Origin: Proteinivorax tanatarense | Lineage (GTDB): Bacteria > Bacillota > Proteinivoracia > Proteinivoracales > Proteinivoracaceae | Direction: 5' to 3' | Assembly: GCF_040267685.1 (NCBI RefSeq) | Contig: NZ_CP158367.1 | Span: 930,001 to 994,000 of the forward strand | Length of the DNA: 64,000 nucleotides | In this document: piece by piece, positions 9,347-17,474 of the stretch | Numbering within the stretch: position 1 is the first letter of the stretch | How the letters are laid out: every line of letters begins with the position of its first letter | The notes under the pieces: generated by a model | Told to the model about the DNA's origin: nothing | Database searches by the model: none | The model's input: the letters and a program-made list of their open reading frames with translations, nothing else | Position numbers and translations under genes: made by a program

Positions 9347-10561
9347 ATGAACAGAAAACCAGAACTTTTGGCGCCAGCTGGAAGTTTAGAAAAACTAAAA
9401 ATAGCAGTAGAATATGGGGCTGATGCAGTTTATCTTGCAGGAAAAAGCTTTGGACTAAGAGCGAGAGCAACTAATTTTTCTGAAAGTGAACTTTTAGAAG
9501 GGTTACATTATGCACATGTAAAAGGTGTAAAGGTTTATGTAACGGTAAATATACTAGCTCATAATTCCGATATAGAAAAGTTGCCTCCGTATTTAAAATG
9601 GTTACAGGCGGTTGGTGTTGATGCAGTTATTGTTGCTGATATAGGAGTAATTACTTTAGTTAAAGAGCTTGCTCCAGGTCTGGAAGTTCACGTAAGTACT
9701 CAAGCTAATGTCACTAACTATAAGTCAGCTGAGGTTATGAAAAAACTAGGGGCTTCTAGGGTGGTTGTGGCAAGAGAATTATCAATAAATGAAATAGCTC
9801 AACTTAAAGAAAAAGCTGATATAGAAGTAGAGTCATTTATCCATGGAGCTATGTGTATGGCATATTCTGGCCGTTGTTTACTAAGCTCCTATATGGCTGG
9901 TAGAAGCGCAAATAAAGGCGACTGTGCTCAACCTTGTAGATGGTCATATCATTTGGTAGAAGAACAGCGACCGGGAGAGTACATGCCAGTTGAAATCGAC
10001 GAAAGAGGGACCTATATTATGAGCTCTAAAGATTTGATGGCTATGGAATTTTTAGATAAGCTTGTTTATGCTGGTATTGATAGTTTGAAAATAGAAGGAA
10101 GGATGAAGAGTGTTCATTATATTGCCACAGTTGTCAATGCCTATAGGCAAGCCTTAGATTTAATTGACAATAATGTTAAGTTTGACAGTAGCAAATGGGT
10201 AGAAGAATTAAAAAAAGCTTCAAATCGAGAATTTACATCTGGTTTTTATCATCGGCAAGCTGACCAGAGCGCTCAGAATATTTATAGCACTAAAAGTAAT
10301 ACTGAGTTTGACTTTGTGGGGATAGTTCGAAAAAAAGGAGACCAAAATAACATAGCTTTGATAGAACAAAGAAATCATTTTGCAAAAGGTGAGGAAGTTG
10401 AAGTTTTAATGCCTGGAGGGGCAGTCAAAAAGGCTAAAATTAATAACATTTGGGATGAGTATGACGTAGAAATGGAAAAAGCCCCTCATCCTCAACAACT
10501 TGTTAAAGTGGCCTTAGATATCCAAGTGGTAGATTTTGCAATTCTTAGAAGGGAGAAGTAA
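9347..10561 (+). CDS. U32 family peptidase / tRNA 5-hydroxyuridine synthesis protein (TrhP-like)
   Basis: The protein has 404 residues. It contains the U32 core ([20 protein letters not shown] at the N-terminus, [29 protein letters not shown]). Cysteines in GDCAQPCRW and CLLSSY are positioned as iron-sulfur ligands in homologues. TrhP proteins hydroxylate U34 of tRNAs; older names are collagenase or protease. B. subtilis has two tandem copies (yrrN, yrrO); only one is present here. A short hairpin precedes it at 9299-9321. It is co-directional with udk, whose start follows after 1 nt. Confidence 0.9.
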   Translation: MNRKPELLAPAGSLEKLKIAVEYGADAVYLAGKSFGLRARATNFSESELLEGLHYAHVKGVKVYVTVNILAHNSDIEKLPPYLKWLQAVGVDAVIVADIGVITLVKELAPGLEVHVSTQANVTNYKSAEVMKKLGASRVVVARELSINEIAQLKEKADIEVESFIHGAMCMAYSGRCLLSSYMAGRSANKGDCAQPCRWSYHLVEEQRPGEYMPVEIDERGTYIMSSKDLMAMEFLDKLVYAGIDSLKIEGRMKSVHYIATVVNAYRQALDLIDNNVKFDSSKWVEELKKASNREFTSGFYHRQADQSAQNIYSTKSNTEFDFVGIVRKKGDQNNIALIEQRNHFAKGEEVEVLMPGGAVKKAKINNIWDEYDVEMEKAPHPQQLVKVALDIQVVDFAILRREK

Positions 10562-10562
10562 A

Positions 10563-11186
10563 ATGACAGTACCAGTAATTATTGGAATAGCAGGAGGAAC
10601 AGGTTCCGGGAAAACAACTGTAGCACAAAAAGTAGTAGAAAAAATTGATCATAGTAAAATAACGGTTATAGAACACGACTCTTATTATAAAGACCAATCC
10701 CACATATCTTTTGAAGAACGGCTAAAGACTAATTATGATCATCCTTTTGCTTTTGATACAGATTTGTTGTTAGACCACTTAACAAAATTAAGGGCAGGTC
10801 AATCTATTCAAAGACCTGTTTATTCTTTTAAATCTCACACTAGATTAAAAGAAAGCGTTATAGTAGAATCCAAAAAGATAATTATTTTAGAAGGGATTTT
10901 GATTTTAGAGGACAAAAAAATACGAGATCTTATGGACATAAAAGTGTATGTAGACACAGATGCAGACGTAAGAATTATACGAAGAGTTATTAGAGATATA
11001 AAAGAAAGAGAAAGAACGTTAGACTCAGTGGTAGACCAATATCTCTCAGTGGTTAGACCTATGCATTTACAGTTTGTAGAGCCCTCAAAGAAACATGCCG
11101 ATATAATCATACCAGAGGGTGGGGAAAATAAGGTAGCTATAGATATTTTGGCAGCTAAAATAGTTTCGCTTGTAAATAACCATTGA
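10563..11186 (+). CDS. udk: Uridine kinase
   Basis: The protein has 207 residues. It phosphorylates uridine and cytidine in pyrimidine salvage. The P-loop [15 protein letters not shown] lies at residues 7-21, followed by [21 protein letters not shown] and the family motif [11 protein letters not shown]. The ATG at 10563 follows AGAAGGGAGAAG at the end of the preceding gene. It is the last gene of the alaS operon and is followed by a perfect terminator. Confidence 0.96.
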   Translation: MTVPVIIGIAGGTGSGKTTVAQKVVEKIDHSKITVIEHDSYYKDQSHISFEERLKTNYDHPFAFDTDLLLDHLTKLRAGQSIQRPVYSFKSHTRLKESVIVESKKIIILEGILILEDKKIRDLMDIKVYVDTDADVRIIRRVIRDIKERERTLDSVVDQYLSVVRPMHLQFVEPSKKHADIIIPEGGENKVAIDILAAKIVSLVNNH

Positions 11187-11191
11187 ATCAT

Positions 11192-11232
11192 AAAAAACCC
11201 TCCTGGAAATAATATTTCCAGGAGGGTTTTTT
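11192..11232 (+). terminator. Terminator of the alaS operon that also contains the ribosome site of the next gene
   Basis: A perfect 19-bp stem is formed by 11192-11210 and 11214-11232 with a 3-nt loop; the 3' arm ends in six T. The same arm holds AGGAGGG (11220-11226), and the ATG of the next gene is at 11233, immediately after the T run. The site is correctly spaced from that ATG, so the hairpin that ends one operon would hide the ribosome site of the next gene on any read-through transcript. Confidence 0.9.
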
Positions 11233-12666
11233 ATGTATAAAAGAATTCATATATTACTTATAATCTTTTTGGCTATTTTTTTAGCTTTAATTTTAAGGGT
11301 GGGCTATATATCAATTTTTAAACATGTTGAGTACAGCCAATTAAGTGTAAATCAAAGGGTAAAAGCTTTAGTTTATGATTGTAATAGAGGAGATATTTTA
11401 GATCGCAATCTGGAACCTCTTTTAACTAAAGAAAGCAGCCTGGGTTGGTATAGATATTGTGATGAAAAAAATGACATAGTGTTTCAGCAAAGCGAGTGTG
11501 AAGGTTCAATTCCGGTAAAGTTTAATGAAAGAAAATCTGATATAGCCCACCATGTAATTGGTTTAACAAACCATCACAAACTTTATAATATTTACGGATA
11601 TCAAGGTGTTAGCGGTCTAGAGTATCAGTATAATGATAAGCTAAGAGCAGCTCCTTCTAGGATTATTGCTATCACTGATGTTTATGGTAAATTAACTTCT
11701 TCTGAACATTTTTATGATATCAATAATTCAACAAATGACACCAGTGTGGTTGTTACGTTGGATAAAAACCTACAAAAAGTAGTAGAAGATACACTAACAC
11801 ATACGCTAGAACAAGGAGCAATTATAATAATGGATCCTAACACTGGCGAAATATTATCGATGGCTAGTCGACCAATTTATAACTTTAATCAAGTTGATGA
11901 CGGAAGTCACATTAACAAAGCTATAACCACACATAAGCAGACCAGTCCTGCTTCTTTATTTAAGCTTGTCATTACAATTGTGGCCCTAGAAGAAGGATAT
12001 CAAAAAGAAGATAAGTTTCAGTGCAGTGGAGATAACTGTTTAGTTAATCATGGAAGCTTAACATTGGAAGAGGCATTGGCACATTCCTGTAATGAGGTGT
12101 TCCATAAAATAGTTTATGATGTGGGAGCAGATACCATACTCCAACGGGCTTCTGACCTTGGTTTAGGTAACCCAACAAATGTTGGGCTTTTACAGGAGAG
12201 TTCCGGAAGATTACCTGATATAGAGACTGTTTCAGGATGCCAAGGAAGTAAGCTTCTTGCCTTAGGACAAGGCCAGTTGGAGACTACGCCTATACAGATA
12301 GCAAAGTTAACTTCTGTAATTGCAAATGGAGGATATCAAGTGCAACCGAATATAATTCATTATGTGGGACCAAGGCCTACCAGTCCGATGTCTATAGATC
12401 CTTTTAATCAGCGGTTAATAAGTAATGGAGTTGCTAAAGATATCCAAAAAATGATGAATTCTACAATTCTGTACGGAACAGCTCGACAATTATCTTATGG
12501 TGGAGGGGTTAAAACTGGGACAAGTGACAACGGTAATCGTTGGATTTCTGGTTTTTTCCCTTATAATAGACCTAAATATGTAATAACAATTATTGTGGAA
12601 GAAGGGGATAACCCTGTAGGTATTTTAGAAGAAATATTAAGTAAGATTGATTATGACAAAAGGTGA
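11233..12666 (+). CDS. Penicillin-binding transpeptidase (class B-like PBP)
   Basis: The protein has 477 residues: one N-terminal membrane helix (residues 5-26), a short dimerisation region (RGDILDRNLEPLLT) and a transpeptidase domain. Active-site motifs are complete: SLFK (Ser 241, Lys 244), SCN near residue 284 and KTGT near 427. It would cross-link peptidoglycan. It is shorter than FtsI or PBP2. It lies directly upstream of sigK, which makes a spore-related role possible but not shown. The ribosome site is inside the preceding terminator stem. Confidence 0.88.
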   Translation: MYKRIHILLIIFLAIFLALILRVGYISIFKHVEYSQLSVNQRVKALVYDCNRGDILDRNLEPLLTKESSLGWYRYCDEKNDIVFQQSECEGSIPVKFNERKSDIAHHVIGLTNHHKLYNIYGYQGVSGLEYQYNDKLRAAPSRIIAITDVYGKLTSSEHFYDINNSTNDTSVVVTLDKNLQKVVEDTLTHTLEQGAIIIMDPNTGEILSMASRPIYNFNQVDDGSHINKAITTHKQTSPASLFKLVITIVALEEGYQKEDKFQCSGDNCLVNHGSLTLEEALAHSCNEVFHKIVYDVGADTILQRASDLGLGNPTNVGLLQESSGRLPDIETVSGCQGSKLLALGQGQLETTPIQIAKLTSVIANGGYQVQPNIIHYVGPRPTSPMSIDPFNQRLISNGVAKDIQKMMNSTILYGTARQLSYGGGVKTGTSDNGNRWISGFFPYNRPKYVITIIVEEGDNPVGILEEILSKIDYDKR

Positions 12667-12672
12667 AAATTG

Positions 12673-12701
12673 TCGTAATTCCCCCTGGTTACACATATAA
12701 T
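12673..12701 (+). promoter_or_regulatory. Possible sigma-E-type promoter of sigK
   Basis: CATATAAT (12694-12701) fits the sigma-E -10 consensus, and GTAATT-like bases lie at a suitable distance upstream for a weak -35. sigK is transcribed by sigma-E in Bacillus. The match is by eye only. Confidence 0.35.
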
Positions 12702-12733
12702 GTTTAACACAATTAAAAAAAGGGGGACTTGAA

Positions 12734-13429
12734 TTGTCTATTTTACTAGCTCTTGCTTACGCAATGAAAGAGCTGTCACTTTTAGTTTCATATGTAAAAA
12801 ACAATACATTTCCACAACCTCTATCTCCTGAAGAAGAAGAAAAATATTTAAAGAAGATGGAAAAGGGCGATAAACAAGCTCGCCAAAAATTAATTGAACA
12901 CAACCTACGTTTAGTTGCTCATATTGTTAAAAAATATGATAGCACAGCAATTGAACATGATGATCTAATTTCTTTGGGATCATGTGGGTTAATGAAGGCT
13001 ATAGATAGCTTTGATAGAAACAAAGGTATTAAACTTGCCACTTACGCTGCCCGGTGCATTGAAAATGAGATACTTATGGAGTTAAGAGCTAACAAAAAAA
13101 GTAGGGACGATAAATCACTAGAAGAACCGTTAGGAATTGATGGCGAGGGAAATGAACTAACTTTAATGGATATACTAGGTATAGAGAGTGATTTATTTGA
13201 AAAGGTAGATACAAAGCTTAATGTAGTTAGACTCAATGAGGTCCTTTATAAACTTACCCAAAAAGAAAGATTTGTTATAGTGAAAAGATTTGGTTTAGGT
13301 TCACATGATATTTTAACTCAAAGAGAGATAGCGAAGGAATTGGGAATTTCTAGGTCTTATGTTTCCAGAATTGAAAAAAAAGCGACCACCAAGCTTTTAA
13401 AAGAACTAAAAGTTCAAAATTTAATTTAA
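12734..13429 (+). CDS. sigK: RNA polymerase sporulation sigma factor SigK (pro-sigma-K)
   Basis: The protein has 231 residues. Sigma-K directs late mother-cell gene expression in sporulation. The first ~20 residues form a hydrophobic pro-sequence (LALAYAMKELSLLVSYVKNN), followed by the well-conserved FPQPLSPEEEEKY. Region 2 (LIEHNLRLVAHIVKKYD, GIKLATYAARCIENEI) and region 4 (LTQREIAKELGISRSYVSR) are complete. The presence of the pro-sequence implies processing by a SpoIVFB-type protease, unlike Clostridioides difficile. The gene is uninterrupted, with no skin-type element. The TTG start follows GGGGG. Confidence 0.96.
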   Translation: MSILLALAYAMKELSLLVSYVKNNTFPQPLSPEEEEKYLKKMEKGDKQARQKLIEHNLRLVAHIVKKYDSTAIEHDDLISLGSCGLMKAIDSFDRNKGIKLATYAARCIENEILMELRANKKSRDDKSLEEPLGIDGEGNELTLMDILGIESDLFEKVDTKLNVVRLNEVLYKLTQKERFVIVKRFGLGSHDILTQREIAKELGISRSYVSRIEKKATTKLLKELKVQNLI

Positions 13430-13476
13430 AATCTTTCAAAAAAATGCTATAATGTTTTTATCTAGGAGGTGGTACT

Positions 13477-13986
13477 ATTTCTATCTTAAAAAAATTAACT
13501 CCCAATTTATATTTAGATTCAATATATGAATTAGATTTAGAGAAGTTGAAAAAAAATGATATTGACACAATAATAACCGACTTAGACAATACATTAGTTG
13601 GCTGGAATGAACCTTCACCAAACTCAAAGCTTATGAACTGGTTTGAGAACTTAACAAAGCAGGGCTTCAAAGTTGTCATTGTTTCAAATAATAGTGAAAA
13701 TAGAGTAGCTTCTTTTGCCAAAGAAGTGGGTTTACCTTTTATTTCGAAGGCTAATAAACCAAGAAGAAGTCCATTTTCTAGAGCTATTGAATTGACTGGC
13801 AGTAAAAAGACTTCTACTGCGGTAATAGGTGATCAAATTTTCACTGATGTGTTAGGAGGAAATCGGTCAGGGCTATTTACAATATTAGTAATTCCTATAA
13901 ACGAAAAAGAGTTTATTGGAACTAAAATTGTTAGGCAGGGAGAGAAGATGGTGCTTAGGTCGCTAAGCAAAAAAGGACTTATTTAG
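13477..13986 (+). CDS. yqeG: YqeG family HAD-IIIA phosphatase, probable ATT start
   Basis: The protein has 169 residues. It is a haloacid dehalogenase-type phosphatase of the YqeG family, often linked in Bacilli with the ribosome GTPase YqeH. The catalytic motif DLDNTLVGW is near residue 45, motif II is VIVSNNSENR, and motif III/IV is VIGDQIFTDVLGGNR. The upstream frame is closed by a stop at 13450, and between it and the TTG at 13546 there is no ATG, GTG or TTG. AGGAGGT (13464-13470) sits 6 nt before ATT at 13477, and the encoded ILKKLTPNLY aligns with the N-terminus of B. subtilis YqeG. The TTG at 13546 would delete 23 conserved residues and lacks a strong site. Confidence 0.85.
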   Translation: MSILKKLTPNLYLDSIYELDLEKLKKNDIDTIITDLDNTLVGWNEPSPNSKLMNWFENLTKQGFKVVIVSNNSENRVASFAKEVGLPFISKANKPRRSPFSRAIELTGSKKTSTAVIGDQIFTDVLGGNRSGLFTILVIPINEKEFIGTKIVRQGEKMVLRSLSKKGLI

Positions 13987-14011
13987 AATAAAGGTAAATA
14001 GAATGTATAAA

Positions 14012-14051
14012 TTGGCACCTTTTTGAATAGATTATTTTTAGGAGGTGCCAA
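14012..14051 (+). promoter_or_regulatory. Inverted repeat that can hide the ribosome site of the next gene
   Basis: TTGGCACCT (14012-14020) is an exact inverted repeat of AGGTGCCAA (14043-14051), with a 22-nt loop. The 3' arm overlaps GGAGGT, the ribosome site of the gene starting at 14054. An mRNA hairpin would restrict translation. Confidence 0.5.
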
Positions 14052-14053
14052 AT

Positions 14054-14272
14054 ATGGAAAGAATTGTAACTGTATTTAAGAAAATAAACTGGGATGAAGT
14101 TGATGTGCTTAATATGTTGAAAGACTTAGTAAACGAAGTAAAAGAAGGTAATCCAGAGCTTAAGGATATGTCTCTCGGTGATATAGGTATTAAAAGAATA
14201 GGTCAACATATACAAGTTAATTTGAAATTTGTAGACTCTTCGAAGTATGTTAAGGATAATTTAAAAGTTTAA
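14054..14272 (+). CDS. Small protein of unknown function
   Basis: The protein has 72 residues and I do not recognise it. The sequence is mixed helix and strand, with an acidic middle (VNEVKEGNPELKDMSLGDIG) and no membrane segment or cysteine. The ATG at 14054 follows GGAGGT. A terminator follows at once, so it may be a single-gene unit between yqeG and aroE. The coding character is good (standard start and ribosome site). No function is proposed. Confidence 0.65.
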   Translation: MERIVTVFKKINWDEVDVLNMLKDLVNEVKEGNPELKDMSLGDIGIKRIGQHIQVNLKFVDSSKYVKDNLKV

Positions 14273-14279
14273 AAGCTAT

Positions 14280-14315
14280 ACAGCTATCGTTTCTTTGTGA
14301 TAGCTGTTGTTTTTT
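14280..14315 (+). terminator. Rho-independent terminator
   Basis: ACAGCTATC (14280-14288) pairs with GATAGCTGT (14299-14307) and is followed by a T-rich tract. Confidence 0.9.
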
Positions 14316-14332
14316 ACAAGAGAGGTGATTTC

Positions 14333-15103
14333 ATGGATAAATATTGTGTGATCGGAGATCCGATAGATCACAGTCTATCGCCTAAAATACATAATTGTTT
14401 GTTTAAACATTATGGCTTAAATGCTTGTTATACAAAATTTAGAGTATCCACAGATAATTTAAAAGAAAAGGTGGATTGCCTTATAAAGGAAGGGTACAAA
14501 GGTTTTAATGTAACTTACCCACTAAAAGCAGCTATAAAAGAACACATAGACCAAATATCATATCATGGAAAAAATATTGCTAGTGTTAATACCGTAGCAT
14601 TGTCCAATGGAAAATTACTGGGTGATAACACTGACTTTAGAGGGATGCAGCTTGTGTTAGATCCCTTTAGAAGTGAAGAAATTTATATTTTGGGAAGTGG
14701 GAATATGGCGCATACAACAATTTATGCCCTTAAGGAATTTACCAACAGAAATATTACTGTTGTTTGCCGTAATAAAAAGGCAGGTGAAAATCTAAAGAAG
14801 CAATATCCTTGGATTAACTTAATGTCTATAGAGTTTTTTAAAAAGGAAAATATTAGCGGAGGCGTTACTGTAAATACACTGCCATTAAACTTAGATATTA
14901 GCCACTTATTTGAAAACAAAATAGCTCAAGTACTTTTAGATTGTAACTACAATCAAACTGTATCTTTGTCTAATGATTTGCAGTACATTTCTGGTTTGGA
15001 GCTACTTTATGCCCAAGCAATAAAATCATTTGAAATTTGGACTGGTTATCAGCCAACATTAGAGACATTAAAAGAACTATTGAAAAAGTATCAGCAAAGC
15101 TGA
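14333..15103 (+). CDS. aroE: Shikimate dehydrogenase
   Basis: The protein has 256 residues. It reduces 3-dehydroshikimate to shikimate with NADPH. The N-terminal substrate domain shows IGDPIDHSLSPKIHN and GFNVTYPLK (catalytic Lys); NTDF binds substrate; ILGSGNMAHTT is the nucleotide-binding turn. The C-terminal part is shorter than in E. coli (about 272 residues), within the family range. The ATG at 14333 follows AGAGGTGA. The gene's stop overlaps its terminator. The other shikimate genes in the window (aroK, aroQ) are far away. Confidence 0.93.
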   Translation: MDKYCVIGDPIDHSLSPKIHNCLFKHYGLNACYTKFRVSTDNLKEKVDCLIKEGYKGFNVTYPLKAAIKEHIDQISYHGKNIASVNTVALSNGKLLGDNTDFRGMQLVLDPFRSEEIYILGSGNMAHTTIYALKEFTNRNITVVCRNKKAGENLKKQYPWINLMSIEFFKKENISGGVTVNTLPLNLDISHLFENKIAQVLLDCNYNQTVSLSNDLQYISGLELLYAQAIKSFEIWTGYQPTLETLKELLKKYQQS

Positions 15104-15113
15104 TACTTTTTTT
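15087..15113 (+). terminator. Terminator overlapping the aroE stop codon
   Basis: AGTATCAGC (15087-15095), loop AAA, GCTGATACT (15099-15107) and a T run. The TGA stop of aroE lies within the 3' arm. Confidence 0.92.
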
Positions 15114-15117
15114 ATCT

Positions 15118-15225
15118 GTGCCTAGCATGTGCGTTAAATTGACGGTGAAAGTCCGCTGTGGACTTGGTAGTGGGAATCACTAGCCGAAGGCAAGGGTGTT
15201 TAGCGTTAGGTGGATATTTTCCAAT
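15118..15225 (+). mobile_element. 5' remnant of a bacterial group II intron
   Basis: The stretch starts GTGCCTAGCATGTGCG and contains GGTGAAAGTCCGC, CTTGGTAGTGGGAA and CACTAGCCGAAGGCAAGGG. These are the characteristic conserved words of domain I of clostridial group II introns. No reverse transcriptase gene and no domain V are seen. The similarity ends near 15225, where the tandem repeats begin, so this is a truncated relic. Confidence 0.75.
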
Positions 15226-15249
15226 GGAAGGAAAAGTCAAAATAATAAC

Positions 15250-15495
15250 TGGCCACGAAAACGTCGATACTTGCTCATTCTGCTGGGACAAAGAGCAGGA
15301 CTTGAAAGTAGATATGATGCTTGGTCTGGAGGTATTCACGACCTTGTAGGTAATAAAAACTAATTGAAATTTGTAGATGCCCGACAAATAACATTGGATA
15401 TATAGTTAAATATTTAATTACTGACCAAGCATGTAGCTTATTTGGAAAAAGAATTTTGTCCCAGCATGTAGCTAATTTATACGTTTTCGTGGCCA
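15250..15495 (+). repeat. Repeat family A, copy 1 (246 bp, MITE-like)
   Basis: The left end TGGCCACGAAAACGT is the inverse of the right end ACGTTTTCGTGGCCA. The similarity extends, imperfectly, about 50 bp inward (GCTGGGACAAA on the left, TTTTGTCCCAGC on the right). Confidence 0.9.
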
Positions 15496-15588
15496 ATCAT
15501 AGTTTTTATTCTATTTTGATTTATGCAGTGGTTGATAGTATGTGATTAGATGTATATGCCATTGGGAAGGAAAAGTCAAAATAATAAC

Positions 15589-15834
15589 TGGCCACGAAAA
15601 CGTCGATATTTGCTCATTCTGCTGGGACAAAGAGCAGGGTTTGAAAGTAGAATTGATGCTGGGTCTGTAAGGTGTTCACGACCTTGTAGGTATTAAAAGA
15701 CTTATTAAATTTGTAGATGCTAAACAATAGCATTGGATATATAGTTAAATATTTAATTACTGACCAAGCATGTAGCTTATTTGGAAAAAGAATTTTGTCC
15801 CAGCATGTAGCTAATTTATACGTTTTCGTGGCTA
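15589..15834 (+). repeat. Repeat family A, copy 2
   Basis: It is nearly identical to copy 1 over the whole length. The right end reads CGTGGCTA in place of CGTGGCCA. Confidence 0.9.
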
Positions 15835-15930
15835 ATCAAAGGTTTTAGATCTATTTTGATTTATGTAGCAGTTGACGTATGAAATTATTAGATGTATATG
15901 CCATTGGGAAGGAAAAGTCAAAATAATAAC

Positions 15931-16176
15931 TGGCCACGAAAACGTCGATATTTGCTCATTCTGCTGGGACAAAGAGCAGGGTTTGAAAGTAGAATTGATG
16001 CTGGGTCTGTAAGGTATTCACAACCTTGAAGGTAATAAAAGACTTACTAAATTTGTAGATGCTAAACAATAGCATTGGATATATAGTTAAATATTTAATT
16101 ACTGACCAAGCATGTAGCTTATTTGGAAAAAGAATTTTGTCCCAGCATGTAGCTAATTTATACGTTTTCGTGGCTA
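15931..16176 (+). repeat. Repeat family A, copy 3
   Basis: It is nearly identical to copy 2, including the CGTGGCTA right end, which marks copies 2 and 3 as the most recent duplication. Confidence 0.9.
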
Positions 16177-16272
16177 ATCAATGGTTTTAGATCTATTTTG
16201 ATTTATGTAGCAGTTGACGTATGAAATTATTAGATGTATATGCTATTGAGGAAAGAAAGTGAAAATCTTAAT

Positions 16273-16318
16273 TGGCCACGAAAACGTCGATATTTGCTCA
16301 TTCTGCTATGGACTTGGA
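16273..16318 (+). repeat. Repeat family A, partial copy 4
   Basis: Only the left end is present (TGGCCACGAAAACGTCGATA through CATTCTGCT). The sequence then diverges into the leader of the comGA-like gene. Confidence 0.85.
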
Positions 16319-16439
16319 TGTTGATGTGGGAGGAGGAAATTAAATAAATTTTGTTTTCTAACCATTTTTTTGATTAATTTAGAGGGATTTAATCAAAAAA
16401 TATAGAATATTGTCACAAATGAGGGTTGGGGGGATTAGT

Positions 16440-17474
16440 TTGGATGCTAAAAAGTATTTGGACGAAATATTATTTAGAGGGTTTGAAGCGAAAAGCAGTG
16501 ATATTCACTTTCATCCATCAGACGAGGGTATAAAGGTCTTTTATCGCATTGATGGGATGCTAAAAAAATATTACAACTTAGCAAAAGAGGATGCGACAAA
16601 GATATATTCTAGGATCAAAGTTTTGAGCAACCTAGATATAACTAAAAGCCGACAACCTCAACAAGGAAGTTTTAAAGTTAATAGTACACCGCCTATGGAT
16701 ATAAGGGTGTCAACTATAAATACTGTTTGGGGAGAAAAACTGGTACTTAGATTATTTCCCTACTTGCCAGAGTTTAGCACATTTACCTCGTTGGGTATGG
16801 AACCTTTTCAAGTTCAACAGCTAAAAAAATTATTAAACTTAAAGGGAGGACTTATTTTAGTTTGTGGCCCTACAGGGAGCGGTAAAACAACCACTTTGTA
16901 CACAATGGCTAATTATTTGTATGATGAAAGCGTTAATATAGTTACAATCGAAGACCCTGTGGAGTATAAAATTCCTAATTTTACCCAAATAGAGGTGATA
17001 GAAGAGTTGGGCCTAGACTATTCATATCTTTTAACCTCTGTTTTAAGACAAGACCCCAATGTGATTATTATTGGTGAGGTTAGAAGCGAAAAAACTGCTC
17101 ATATAGCTTTAAGAGCAGCTCTCACAGGTCATACGGTGTTAGCCAGTGTTCATACAGAAAATAGCATTTCATCTATTGATAGATTTATAAACTTAGGAGT
17201 CAATCCAGCAATTTTCTCAGAAGCTTTTAAGGGAGCAGTAGCTCAGCGGCTTGTTAGGAAAATAGAGTGCTCTAATAAATATAGTGGAAGAACTGGTATA
17301 TTTGAAATTCTTTCCAAAGACGATAACTTAAAAAGCTATATTTTACATAGAGGTGCTAAATTTAAAAATATAGTTATTAACAAAATGTTTACATTAAATG
17401 ATTCAGCAGAGCAAAAGAAGGCCCGTAAAATTACTGATAAAAAAGAACTCAACAGAGTGCTAGGGGAACATTAA
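16440..17474 (+). CDS. comGA: ComGA-like type II/IV secretion ATPase
   Basis: The protein has 344 residues. It is a hexameric traffic ATPase that would power assembly of a transformation pseudopilus. Seen: Walker A GPTGSGKTTT, IEDPVEY, the Asp box with RQDPNVIIIGEVR, and the His box ASVHTENS. As in ComGA, the long N-terminal domain of PilB is missing, and the tetracysteine zinc site is absent (IECSNKYSGRTG). The TTG at 16440 follows GGGGGGAT; TTG 16410 or ATG 16419 would add a tail without a ribosome site. First gene of a seven- or eight-gene operon. Confidence 0.9.
   Translation: MDAKKYLDEILFRGFEAKSSDIHFHPSDEGIKVFYRIDGMLKKYYNLAKEDATKIYSRIKVLSNLDITKSRQPQQGSFKVNSTPPMDIRVSTINTVWGEKLVLRLFPYLPEFSTFTSLGMEPFQVQQLKKLLNLKGGLILVCGPTGSGKTTTLYTMANYLYDESVNIVTIEDPVEYKIPNFTQIEVIEELGLDYSYLLTSVLRQDPNVIIIGEVRSEKTAHIALRAALTGHTVLASVHTENSISSIDRFINLGVNPAIFSEAFKGAVAQRLVRKIECSNKYSGRTGIFEILSKDDNLKSYILHRGAKFKNIVINKMFTLNDSAEQKKARKITDKKELNRVLGEH

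Larger units (their letters stand above)
15226..16318 (+). repeat. Tandem array of a ~340-bp unit, three copies plus a partial fourth
   Basis: Copies start (at TGGCCACG) at 15250, 15589, 15931 and 16273, giving periods of 339, 342 and 342 bp. Each unit is a 246-bp element with inverted ends plus about 95 bp of conserved spacer. Because the spacers are also repeated, the array arose by duplication rather than by separate insertions. No plausible gene is encoded. Confidence 0.93.

Noticed and set aside
14012-14030. TTGGCACCTTTTTGAA as a second sigma-54 promoter
   Set aside because: The GC of the -12 element is missing; the bases are better explained as one arm of an inverted repeat.
15158-15349. 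63-codon open frame after aroE
   Set aside because: It covers the group II intron relic and the first family A unit, with no ribosome site.
15250-16176. Family A copies as insertion sequences with a transposase
   Set aside because: The elements are only 246 bp, with no coding frame of sense; at most they are non-autonomous MITE-like elements.
15226-16318. Tandem repeat array as a CRISPR array
   Set aside because: The unit is 340 bp, the spacers are themselves repeated, and no cas genes are present.
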